Source: Bacteroidota bacterium (GTDB lineage Bacteria > Bacteroidota > Bacteroidia > JACPRZ01). From it: a DNA stretch of 64,000 nucleotides. Below the pieces are notes generated by a model. That model was given only the letters and a program-made list of their open reading frames with translations, did not search any database and had not been told where the DNA came from. The translations under genes and the position numbers were made by a program. Of the stretch, positions 33,492 to 41,466 are shown one piece after another. Position 1 is the stretch's first letter, and each line of letters opens with the position of its first letter. The stretch lies in the NCBI GenBank assembly GCA_016193485.1, contig JACPRZ010000028.1, positions 62,001 through 126,000 of the forward strand, read 5' to 3'.

Positions 33492-34121
33492 TTAAAATTT
33501 CGGACATTCTGCACATTCAACTTTTTTGAAAATAAGTTTAGAAATTCTCCACGCAACCAATGAAGAACCCGCACCGATAATCGCACCTGCAAGTACATCT
33601 GAAGGGTAATGAACTCCAAGATGCATCCTTGAATATCCCACCGCCCCGGCCCATAGATAAGCAGGAGCAATTACATACCATTTCGGGTAATTTAATGCGA
33701 GCGAAGTTGCAACAGTGAATGCTGATGATGTATGCCCTGAAGGAAATGAAGGACTGCCGGCACCGGTAACATTTTCAATATCAGGATAGGTTTCAAACGG
33801 TCTCGGGCGGTTGACCGTATATTTTATTCCTGTGGTGACAAGCGCTGATAAAGCCAGCGCCCCACCAAATTGCACCGCCTGTTCCTGAACTGCTCGGTTT
33901 TTTTTAAAAGTTCCGAATGAAAAAACAACAACCGGTGTTGCAATCCCAACAGGCAGCATGCTGTTGGTAATGAATGTAAATGAATTATCCAGATTTTTAT
34001 TGCGGTTATGACTTATGCTGCGCAGGAAATCAATATCAACATTCTGCGATAGCCCGGTAGAACCGGTGCAGAATATCATGAAAATAATGGAAAAGGGTTT
34101 AATCCGAAACAAACAAATCAT
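33492..34121 (-). CDS. PAP2-superfamily membrane phosphatase
   Basis: A 209-aa protein with a signal-like N-terminus (FSIIFMIFCTGSTGLSQ) and several hydrophobic helices. All three PAP2 motifs are present: KYTVNRPRP (about 100-108), PSFPSGHTSSAF (about 126-137) and SRMHLGVHYPSDV (about 165-177). Family members dephosphorylate lipid phosphates such as undecaprenyl pyrophosphate or phosphatidate at the periplasmic face. The substrate cannot be fixed here. It is transcribed alone, convergent with pepT. Confidence 0.88.
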   Translation of the reverse strand: MICLFRIKPFSIIFMIFCTGSTGLSQNVDIDFLRSISHNRNKNLDNSFTFITNSMLPVGIATPVVVFSFGTFKKNRAVQEQAVQFGGALALSALVTTGIKYTVNRPRPFETYPDIENVTGAGSPSFPSGHTSSAFTVATSLALNYPKWYVIAPAYLWAGAVGYSRMHLGVHYPSDVLAGAIIGAGSSLVAWRISKLIFKKVECAECPKF

Positions 34122-34191
34122 TTTGCAGAATGTATTGTGGATTATCCGGTCCTGATCCTTGGGATTTGGGACTTGGGACTTTGACCTTGGT

Positions 34192-36447
34192 TTACCCCCC
34201 CTTCACCCGATACCTTACTCCTAAATAGAATTCCCTTCCCCTCGTGGGTCCCCAGTTGAAAGAGGTATCAAAGTAAGGTCCGAAAGGATCCTGCCAACTT
34301 ATGATGGGCCGCTCCTGCCGGAAATCAAAAATATTTTCGCACCCCAGGTAAAATTCAAACTCTTTCAGGAACCGTGTAACCTGCACATTGATTACATGGT
34401 ACGGATCTGAAAATTCCGGCTGACGGAATTCTGCGGGACTTAAGGAGGTGTTAGGTAACCGCTGTTTTCCGTACCAGTGCAGGTTGGCGTCAAACTGCCA
34501 CTCCTCATCAAAAGCCCGGTAAGAAAACGTAGTGAGAAATTTATGTTTTGAATTAAAAGGCAGAGGTTCTTTCACCGTGTCTTTCATCCGGTAAACATCA
34601 ATGTAATTATATGCGGCTTTGAACCAGATGTCTTCCAGTAATCCGATGGTGATTTCGGATTGAAACCCGTTGGATACCGATGTCCCGCTGAAATTTCCGA
34701 TATATGCTTTTTGCGGATCCGTATCATAATCGGGGAAAATCTGGTTTTGAAAAACAGTACGGTAAAAATCAACGCTCAGGGTACCTTCGTACCATGCCTT
34801 TTCGAAGCGGTGCGTAAAATTCGTTCCGTAATTCACAGCATCTTCGGGCCGCAGGGTTCCGGTAAATACAATATCGCGCTGACTCGCCAGGAGATTGATA
34901 TTCTCGCTGAAAATATTTGCGGTGCGCCAACCTCGTCCGGCTGAAAAACGCAGGTTGGTATTTCCGGAAAAATCATATTTTAAGAGCGCCCTTGGGGTGA
35001 TATTCATCCCAAAATCGTTATGGCGGTCCATGCGGATACCTGAAATAAAAGTAAAATCGTCACCTGGCCAGCGAAGAGTGCTCTCGGCAAAGATTCCCGG
35101 AATATATTCTTCTTTAAGAAATCTCCTGCCGTACGACTTATTCAGGGGGCTGCCGGTGAAAGAAATCATTTCATCCAAACTCAGCAACCGGAAACTGAAC
35201 CCGGTCTTAAAAATATTTTTTTCCATCCATTTGGTTTCATATTGTAAATTACCGTAAGCGCTGTATTGCTCACCGGTGTATTTTGTAGTTCCGAACCAGG
35301 CGACCTGGTTATGCGAGTAAACTGAAGCAAGAAGGTAAATCCCCTTGTCGGTATTAAAGCGGTAACCTGTTTTGGTAAAAATTTCAGGTTGCCAGTATTC
35401 TGCCGACTGCCCGTAAATATCAGCGCTGCCGGTATCTCTGTCCATGAAATAATTTACCTCGCCACCTGATCTCTTTTCATAGAGGTACCGTAACCCGGTC
35501 CGGGAAGAAAAACCGGTACTGTCTTCATCGCGGTATTTGAATTTATTGAAAAGGAGGTACCGGGAAAGAAGCGGAAGATCAAGAAATTTATCATCATTCC
35601 TGTCAATGCGGGCGCCAGGGAGAGCCACATGAGCGCCAGCAAGTTTGTTCCACTTTCCCTGTTGTTCAGTATATACTGCATTGAATTGTTTTTCTGAAAA
35701 ACTGTTCATGTATGCATTGAGAAAGAGTTTATCACATTTTTCAGGTTCTTTCAGGATAACATTGATTTGCCCGCTTATGCTTTCATATCCCTGCAGAACC
35801 GAATTGGCTCCTTTTGAGATATAAATATTTTCAACAAACGGACCCGGGTGGCTGCTGATACCGTATGTATAAGACAACGCATTGATAATAGGAAGGCCGT
35901 CAATGAGCACCTGGTTGTAAATACCCGACAGTCCGAGCACCCGTAATTCCTGCGCATTGGTGATAATATTTGTAACGGTAGGTTGTACAGAAGCGCTTGT
36001 ATTGAAACAACCGGCAAGGTCGCAGCAGGCGCCTTTCAGCAATTCCTTACCGGTCAGGATTTCGGTTTTTACCGGATCCATCGTTGAAATGTAATTATCC
36101 GGCTTTTTATCGGTAACCTGCACCTCGGACAGCTGCGCTTCTTCCTGAAGAATTACGGTGAGAAATCCCGGTGATTTAATGGTAATAGTATCCTGTTTAA
36201 AACCTATATAACTCACCACGATCCGTTTATCATAAATGTTACCGGCTGATAAACTAAAAGACCCGTCAGGACCGCTGGCGGTGCCGGTATTTGTATTCAG
36301 CCAACGGATATTTGCACCGGCAAGCGGTTCATTCCTCTGGTTGAGGACTATGCCGGTGAGGGTTTGGGCACAAAGAAGATTATCCGGTAAAAGATGGCAC
36401 TGGAACCAAAGCAGGACTAATGAAAAAGATAATTTAATGAGGTTCAT
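34192..36447 (-). CDS. TonB-dependent receptor
   Basis: A 751-aa outer-membrane receptor: signal peptide (about 1-27), carboxypeptidase regulatory-like domain (about 30-105, TGIVLNQRNEPLAGANIRWLNT), plug domain (about 115-230, with LRVLGLSGIYNQVLIDGLPI) and a 22-strand-type barrel ending in FYLGVRYRVKGG. Bacteroidota receptors of this type import siderophores, cobalamin, metals or oligomers. A CxxxxxC pair in KGACCDLAGCFNTSASVQ is reminiscent of heme/metal-type receptors, but no substrate is certain. A -7-like TAAATTTG lies just 5' of the start. Confidence 0.9.
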   Translation of the reverse strand: MNLIKLSFSLVLLWFQCHLLPDNLLCAQTLTGIVLNQRNEPLAGANIRWLNTNTGTASGPDGSFSLSAGNIYDKRIVVSYIGFKQDTITIKSPGFLTVILQEEAQLSEVQVTDKKPDNYISTMDPVKTEILTGKELLKGACCDLAGCFNTSASVQPTVTNIITNAQELRVLGLSGIYNQVLIDGLPIINALSYTYGISSHPGPFVENIYISKGANSVLQGYESISGQINVILKEPEKCDKLFLNAYMNSFSEKQFNAVYTEQQGKWNKLAGAHVALPGARIDRNDDKFLDLPLLSRYLLFNKFKYRDEDSTGFSSRTGLRYLYEKRSGGEVNYFMDRDTGSADIYGQSAEYWQPEIFTKTGYRFNTDKGIYLLASVYSHNQVAWFGTTKYTGEQYSAYGNLQYETKWMEKNIFKTGFSFRLLSLDEMISFTGSPLNKSYGRRFLKEEYIPGIFAESTLRWPGDDFTFISGIRMDRHNDFGMNITPRALLKYDFSGNTNLRFSAGRGWRTANIFSENINLLASQRDIVFTGTLRPEDAVNYGTNFTHRFEKAWYEGTLSVDFYRTVFQNQIFPDYDTDPQKAYIGNFSGTSVSNGFQSEITIGLLEDIWFKAAYNYIDVYRMKDTVKEPLPFNSKHKFLTTFSYRAFDEEWQFDANLHWYGKQRLPNTSLSPAEFRQPEFSDPYHVINVQVTRFLKEFEFYLGCENIFDFRQERPIISWQDPFGPYFDTSFNWGPTRGREFYLGVRYRVKGG

Positions 36448-36474
36448 TGTACAAATTTAATGATTTTACCTTTG
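36447..36474 (+). promoter_or_regulatory. promoter of the DUF5916 gene
   Basis: TTG at 36447-36449, 17 nt, TACCTTTG at 36467-36474. It directs rightward transcription into 36566 and overlaps the start of the divergent receptor gene. Confidence 0.5.
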
Positions 36475-36565
36475 CGACAGAATTTATTAATAATGGAAGC
36501 AGTTAAAGTGCACATACATCCATGATGTAAAATATCCTCATATTAGCGTTTCTGATATTAACAGG

Positions 36566-38842
36566 ATGTCAAAAAATCCGTACATATTTATACTGATGAA
36601 TTTGAACCTGACGATAACCGTCAGGTTCAAATTCCGTCAGTATATTATTCTCTCCGTAATTGTTTTTTTTAATGCACCCGTCATTGCACAAAACAACAAT
36701 ATTCCGATCTATCATTTAAAAAAAGCGACAGGAAGCATTATTATTGACGGTGATATGAGTGAACCGGACTGGCAAGGGGCTGAGGTGGCATCAGGTTTTT
36801 TTCAGAATTATCCCTATGATACCGCCTTTGCTCTTTCCCGCACCGAAGTCCGCGCAACCTATGATGATAAAAATATTTATTTCAGTGCGGTATGTTATGA
36901 TTCATTGCCGGGTGATAATATTATCAGGTCACTTAAAAGAGATTATTCAATTGAAGATAACGATGGGTTTGCAATTTACATTGATCCCTATAATGATAAA
37001 TCAAACGGTTATGTTTTTGCGGTGAATGCCTTTGCTGTCCAGATGGAAGGACTGTTGGAGAGCGGGTCACAGGAACCGGTTTCGGCAATCTGGGACAATA
37101 AATGGTTTTCAGAAGTAAAAAGAATTGGGGAGAGATGGGCAGTGGAAATAGCCATTCCGTTCAAAACAATTAAATTCAAAGAAGGGATAACTACGTGGAG
37201 GGTAAACTTTGCGAGGAATGACCTTAAGAGAAATGAACGGTCAACATGGGTTCCTGTTCCGCGCAACTTCAAACCGTCAAATCTCGGATACACCGGAACT
37301 CTTGCATGGGATACTGCACCGGGAAAATCCGGAACTAATGTTTCAATCATCCCGTATGCCATAGGGGATTTAAACAAAAAATATAATGGAAGTTCGGGGG
37401 GAAAGAGAGACGCAAATGCCGGTTTTGATGCCAAGGTTGCAGTCACTTCATCTCTAAATCTTGATGTGACTGTTAATCCCGATTTTTCGCAGGTGGAAGT
37501 TGACCAGCAACAGGTTAACCTTACGCGCTTCAACCTTTTTTATCCGGAGAAACGGCAATTTTTTATTGAGAACAGCGACCTTTTTTCAAATTTCGGATTC
37601 AGCCAGATAAGGCCATTCTTTTCACGTAAAATCGGGTTGTACCAGGGGCAAACCGTACCGATCATTGCCGGTGCGCGGCTTAGCGGTAAGACGGGGAAAA
37701 ATCTGCGGGTTGGCGCGATGGATATTCAGACCGCGCAGGAAAATTCACTTAACCTGAATGCGCAGAACTATTCTGTTCTTGCATTTCAGCATCTTGTAAT
37801 GGGACGGTCGAATATTGCGGCAATCATCGTAAACCGACAGGCGAATAAATACAACCGTGCTGAATTCAGCACCAATGATTTCAACCGCGTTGCGGGAATT
37901 GATTTCAACCTTCTGTCAGATAATAACCGGTGGCAGGGTAAGATATTCTACCACACTTCATTTACGCCCGAAAGAATGAATAATAATTATGCTACTGCGG
38001 GATGGCTGATGTACAGTACGAAAAATTTATTCTGGATGTGGAACCATGAATATGTCGGGAAAAATTACATTGCTGATGCGGGATTTGTGCCGCGTAACAT
38101 TACCACTCATCATGAAACGGGTATGGTCATGCGTCAAACATACGCACGGCTTGAGCCGATGATTTCGTACAAGTTCTATACCTCATCCGGAATAATAAAT
38201 TACCATGGTCCCGCATTTTACTCGGATGATTATTTTGACAGCACTCTTGCCGTAACCGATTACTTTTTTATGCCGCATTACATCGTCAATTTCCGCAACA
38301 CATCCGACTTCCAGGTACATTTTCATAACTCTTTCACCGAACTTTTTTACGATACCGATATTTCGTTTTCAGGGAAAAAATCCATTCCAGCCGGAAATTA
38401 CTATTACCGCAACCTGATGATGAAATACCAGTCCGACAGGCGAAAGGTGTTCTCCTATTTTCTGCAGGCGCTGGGCGGCTCGCATTACAACGGAAATATT
38501 TTCACTCTGAAATTTGATGTAAACTACCGCTATCAGCCATGGATGAATTTTTCGCTCGGCTATTCCCGCGACCAGGTGCGGATGCCGTACCCCTACGAAA
38601 ATTTTTCAATTATGCTCATCACTCAGAAAACGGAAGTTACTTTTTCACCGGCAATATATTTTACTCTTTTTACGCAATATAATACCCAGATTAATAATAT
38701 GAACCTCAACGCCCGTTTCCAGTGGCGCTTCAGGCCCATGTCCGATTTTTATATTGTTTATTCCGGGAATTATTCATCCAGCGATCTCTCGGTTAAAGAC
38801 CATGCGGTAGTGGCGAAACTGATATGGTGGATGACGATGTGA
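36566..38842 (+). CDS. CBM9-like / DUF5916 outer-membrane protein
   Basis: A 758-aa protein. After a signal peptide (IILSVIVFFNAPVIAQ) comes a carbohydrate-binding family 9-like domain (about 50-240, IIIDGDMSEPDWQGAE, VRATYDDKNIYFSAVCYD). DUF5916 follows (about 250-758), probably a beta barrel, with VNPDFSQVEVDQQQVNLTRF, PEKRQFFIENSDLF and FFSRKIG motifs. The function of the family is not settled. Residues 9-26 are encoded by a palindromic element (36590-36643) that also contains an in-frame ATG at 36596, so the element may supply the start and n-region of the signal peptide. Confidence 0.85.
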   Translation: MSKNPYIFILMNLNLTITVRFKFRQYIILSVIVFFNAPVIAQNNNIPIYHLKKATGSIIIDGDMSEPDWQGAEVASGFFQNYPYDTAFALSRTEVRATYDDKNIYFSAVCYDSLPGDNIIRSLKRDYSIEDNDGFAIYIDPYNDKSNGYVFAVNAFAVQMEGLLESGSQEPVSAIWDNKWFSEVKRIGERWAVEIAIPFKTIKFKEGITTWRVNFARNDLKRNERSTWVPVPRNFKPSNLGYTGTLAWDTAPGKSGTNVSIIPYAIGDLNKKYNGSSGGKRDANAGFDAKVAVTSSLNLDVTVNPDFSQVEVDQQQVNLTRFNLFYPEKRQFFIENSDLFSNFGFSQIRPFFSRKIGLYQGQTVPIIAGARLSGKTGKNLRVGAMDIQTAQENSLNLNAQNYSVLAFQHLVMGRSNIAAIIVNRQANKYNRAEFSTNDFNRVAGIDFNLLSDNNRWQGKIFYHTSFTPERMNNNYATAGWLMYSTKNLFWMWNHEYVGKNYIADAGFVPRNITTHHETGMVMRQTYARLEPMISYKFYTSSGIINYHGPAFYSDDYFDSTLAVTDYFFMPHYIVNFRNTSDFQVHFHNSFTELFYDTDISFSGKKSIPAGNYYYRNLMMKYQSDRRKVFSYFLQALGGSHYNGNIFTLKFDVNYRYQPWMNFSLGYSRDQVRMPYPYENFSIMLITQKTEVTFSPAIYFTLFTQYNTQINNMNLNARFQWRFRPMSDFYIVYSGNYSSSDLSVKDHAVVAKLIWWMTM
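36590..36643. repeat. ATACTGAYG palindrome at the 5' end of the DUF5916 gene
   Basis: 54-nt hairpin: ATACTGATGAATTTGAACCT on the left pairs with AGGTTCAAATTCCGTCAGTAT-like sequence on the right, with a one-base gap. Outer arms match those of the insert in the toxin gene (8491-8541); inner arms differ. Confidence 0.85.
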
Positions 38843-38849
38843 ATTGCCT

Positions 38850-41351
38850 TCAAAAATCCACCTTGTAATAAAAAATCGGCAGAAACCCCAGTTGCGGCAC
38901 TTCTTCAATGTGGTCGTAGGTTAAAGGATTTTCTCCTGGGGGGGGGTTGGGTGCGTAGGTAAGTTTCAATACATTCTTACGGTTCAGGATGTTTACCAGA
39001 TCAAGACCGATTTCGTGAGTGACTTTAAGCGCGTTCAGCCGGATGTTTATTTTCAGGTCAATGCGGAAGTAGTCGGGCATCTGCATGGTGTTGCGCAGCG
39101 AGTCGATGTAAATGATCTCCTGGTTTATTTGCGAGGCGAGGGTATCCACCGGACCGTAACGCTTGTTTCCTGCGTAAGTGATTTTAGCGCCCATGGCAAA
39201 TGCGCTCTTTTTTCCCAGCCGGAATTCACGGCTCCCGAGAAAATTAAAGGCATAATCCCCTTTAAAATCAGTATCGCGCAAAATGCCATCGCTCCCCCTG
39301 TAACGGGAATCATAGAGTGATGCGGTCGCCATGAAAAAGTATTTTTTACTGAAGAATTTTTCCAGCGTGAAGTCAATACCGTAATTTAAACCCGTACCTG
39401 TGTTTTCTAAAGAATCCGGAAAAAACCGCGCAAAACCGGAACCCTGGTTGATGAGCGAAAATGTAGAAGGTTTTATAGTTACCGGGACATTGTACAGGTA
39501 TTGGTAATACCCTTCGGCTTTCATCCTGAGATTATCGAAAAAAAGGTAATCGTAACTGACAACGCTGTGCCATGATTTTGTAAAATCCATCTTCCTGTTA
39601 TGAAGAGCATACCCCCCCTGTCCGTCCGGGATCCTGTAATAATAGGTGTAGAGCGGCTGCAACTGGCTGTGCAACCCTGCCCCGGCTCCGAAAATTTGTT
39701 TTTTTGACATGCTCCACCGTACACCGAGGCGCGGTTCAACTGGCGATAAACTGCCGTTCGAAAAATATTGGCTGTGAAGTCCTGCATTAAAGGTCAGTTG
39801 GTCGCTGATCTTATATTTCAGTTGTACATAGGGTTGAAGTAACAGGGCGGTTCCATTGTAATCCCATCTTGTTTTCCAGTCGTAAGCGGGAGCATGGTTA
39901 TATACGCTGTCAATCAGGTTGAAAAAATATTCGTCAATATTTACCCCCCCTTTCAGGATATGCTTTGGACTGAGTTTATGGTTAACCGATAACGAAGCGC
40001 TTGCTTTCCCGATAGTATAAGTATAATCCAGAATGGGCACAAGGGAGTCAAATTTATAAACATCTTTTTCATCAATGATGTTCTTTCCCGTGGAATCGCG
40101 AGTATAATAAATCAGTTCATGGTATGCATGCTGCTGTTCGGTTGAATATGCTGCAGTAAACTTTCCGAATGTATTGGAACTGAATGAGCGCGTGTAATTT
40201 AATCCGGCAACTCCCATACCGGAGTTGAAATACTGGTCGCGGTCGTTTTCACCGTAAATCTCCATTTCATCCGGTTTTTGTTCATGAACTAAAATTGTAA
40301 TTTTGCTCATTCCTCCTATACCAAACAATGAAAAAGCGCTGTTTTTCCCCGGGAAGTTCAGTTTAAAGGCGGCATCCTGGTACCTGGGAATGGCGCTGGT
40401 TCCTATTTTTATTCCGGCAAAACTAAAAAGATCAAGAGTGGAATATCTGTAGTTAAGGAGATAGGATGATTTTTTTTCCCGTGAAACCGGTCCTTCTGCG
40501 CTTAATTCGGTTCCTAAAAATCCGAGTTGTCCGTTAAATTCATGCTTTTCATTGTTACCGCTGCGCATGCGCAGGTCAAAGACGGCTGCAGTGCTGTTCC
40601 CGAATTCGGCAGGAAAGGCGCCTGTAAAAAAATCGGAACTTGCAAGAACTTTATTATTGAGAATGCTCACGGGTCCTCCCTGTGAACCCGAAATTGCAAA
40701 GTGGTTAGGATTGGGAATTGGTATTCCCTCAAGCCGCCATAGAATACTTAAAGGTGAATTTCCGCGCACTACAATGTCATTGCGCGAATCATCAGCGCCT
40801 GTAACTCCGGCAAAGTTGGATGCCATCCTTGCCGGGTCACCGCGGCTGCCCGCATATCGTTCGGTTTCTTCAACCGTAAATGCTTTAGCGCTTACCGTAC
40901 TCATTTCGTTCATTACTTCATTGCGTTTTATTGCAATAATCTCAACGGTTCCCACTGTTACAACCGCTTCTTCAAGTTCAATATTCAGTACTACTTCTTT
41001 TCCAGCAGTAACAATAATATTAGCGATTACCGCCTGCTTGTATCCCAGGAATGAAACTTTTATGGTTTGCCTGCCCAGAGGTACATTTTCAATCCGGAAG
41101 GCGCCTTCCTCATCTGTCGCGGCACCCGAAAAATGCGCAGTATCGGTAATCAGGGCGACATGCGCTCCCGGAAGCGGGAATTTTGATTCGCTGTCAATAA
41201 CTCTTCCGCGGATGGTCTGGGTGGCGGATTGCGCTGAAACAAAAGAATCAATCGGAAAGGAAATAATGAGCAGCCCGTAAATCCAAATGAATAATAAAAA
41301 ACAAAAAATGTTTATTATCAAAGGAGAGCATTTTACTTTTAAATTTTTCAT
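38850..41351 (-). CDS. TonB-dependent receptor with carboxypeptidase-like domain
   Basis: An 833-aa receptor: signal peptide (FCFLLFIWIYGLLIIS, about 13-30), carboxypeptidase regulatory-like domain (about 45-130, IRGRVIDSESKFPLPGAHVAL), plug domain (about 150-260, RNDIVVRGNSPLSILWRLEG) and barrel. The plug tolerates small prolines and a loop IPIPNPNHFAISGSQGG typical of oligosaccharide/peptide-type outer membrane receptors in this phylum. Start 41351 (MKNLKVK) is chosen for the signal peptide. A 9-nt run (38938-38946) encodes Pro-Pro-Pro near the C-terminus. It converges on the DUF5916 gene with a 7-nt gap. Confidence 0.9.
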   Translation of the reverse strand: MKNLKVKCSPLIINIFCFLLFIWIYGLLIISFPIDSFVSAQSATQTIRGRVIDSESKFPLPGAHVALITDTAHFSGAATDEEGAFRIENVPLGRQTIKVSFLGYKQAVIANIIVTAGKEVVLNIELEEAVVTVGTVEIIAIKRNEVMNEMSTVSAKAFTVEETERYAGSRGDPARMASNFAGVTGADDSRNDIVVRGNSPLSILWRLEGIPIPNPNHFAISGSQGGPVSILNNKVLASSDFFTGAFPAEFGNSTAAVFDLRMRSGNNEKHEFNGQLGFLGTELSAEGPVSREKKSSYLLNYRYSTLDLFSFAGIKIGTSAIPRYQDAAFKLNFPGKNSAFSLFGIGGMSKITILVHEQKPDEMEIYGENDRDQYFNSGMGVAGLNYTRSFSSNTFGKFTAAYSTEQQHAYHELIYYTRDSTGKNIIDEKDVYKFDSLVPILDYTYTIGKASASLSVNHKLSPKHILKGGVNIDEYFFNLIDSVYNHAPAYDWKTRWDYNGTALLLQPYVQLKYKISDQLTFNAGLHSQYFSNGSLSPVEPRLGVRWSMSKKQIFGAGAGLHSQLQPLYTYYYRIPDGQGGYALHNRKMDFTKSWHSVVSYDYLFFDNLRMKAEGYYQYLYNVPVTIKPSTFSLINQGSGFARFFPDSLENTGTGLNYGIDFTLEKFFSKKYFFMATASLYDSRYRGSDGILRDTDFKGDYAFNFLGSREFRLGKKSAFAMGAKITYAGNKRYGPVDTLASQINQEIIYIDSLRNTMQMPDYFRIDLKINIRLNALKVTHEIGLDLVNILNRKNVLKLTYAPNPPPGENPLTYDHIEEVPQLGFLPIFYYKVDF

Positions 41352-41409
41352 TATTTGTTTTATGTTATATGTTTCCTGCAAAATAAAGGAAAAAACCTTA
41401 CGGTTTAAC

Positions 41410-41439
41410 TTGGCGCAATAAAGGAAAAATGTATATTTG
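41410..41439 (+). promoter_or_regulatory. strong consensus promoter of the T9SS repeat protein gene
   Basis: TTG at 41410-41412, 19-nt spacer, TATATTTG at 41432-41439, then ATG at 41467. This is the cleanest -33/-7 pair in the window. Confidence 0.7.
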
Positions 41440-41466
41440 CACGGCTAAAACGGAAAATTATATCTC

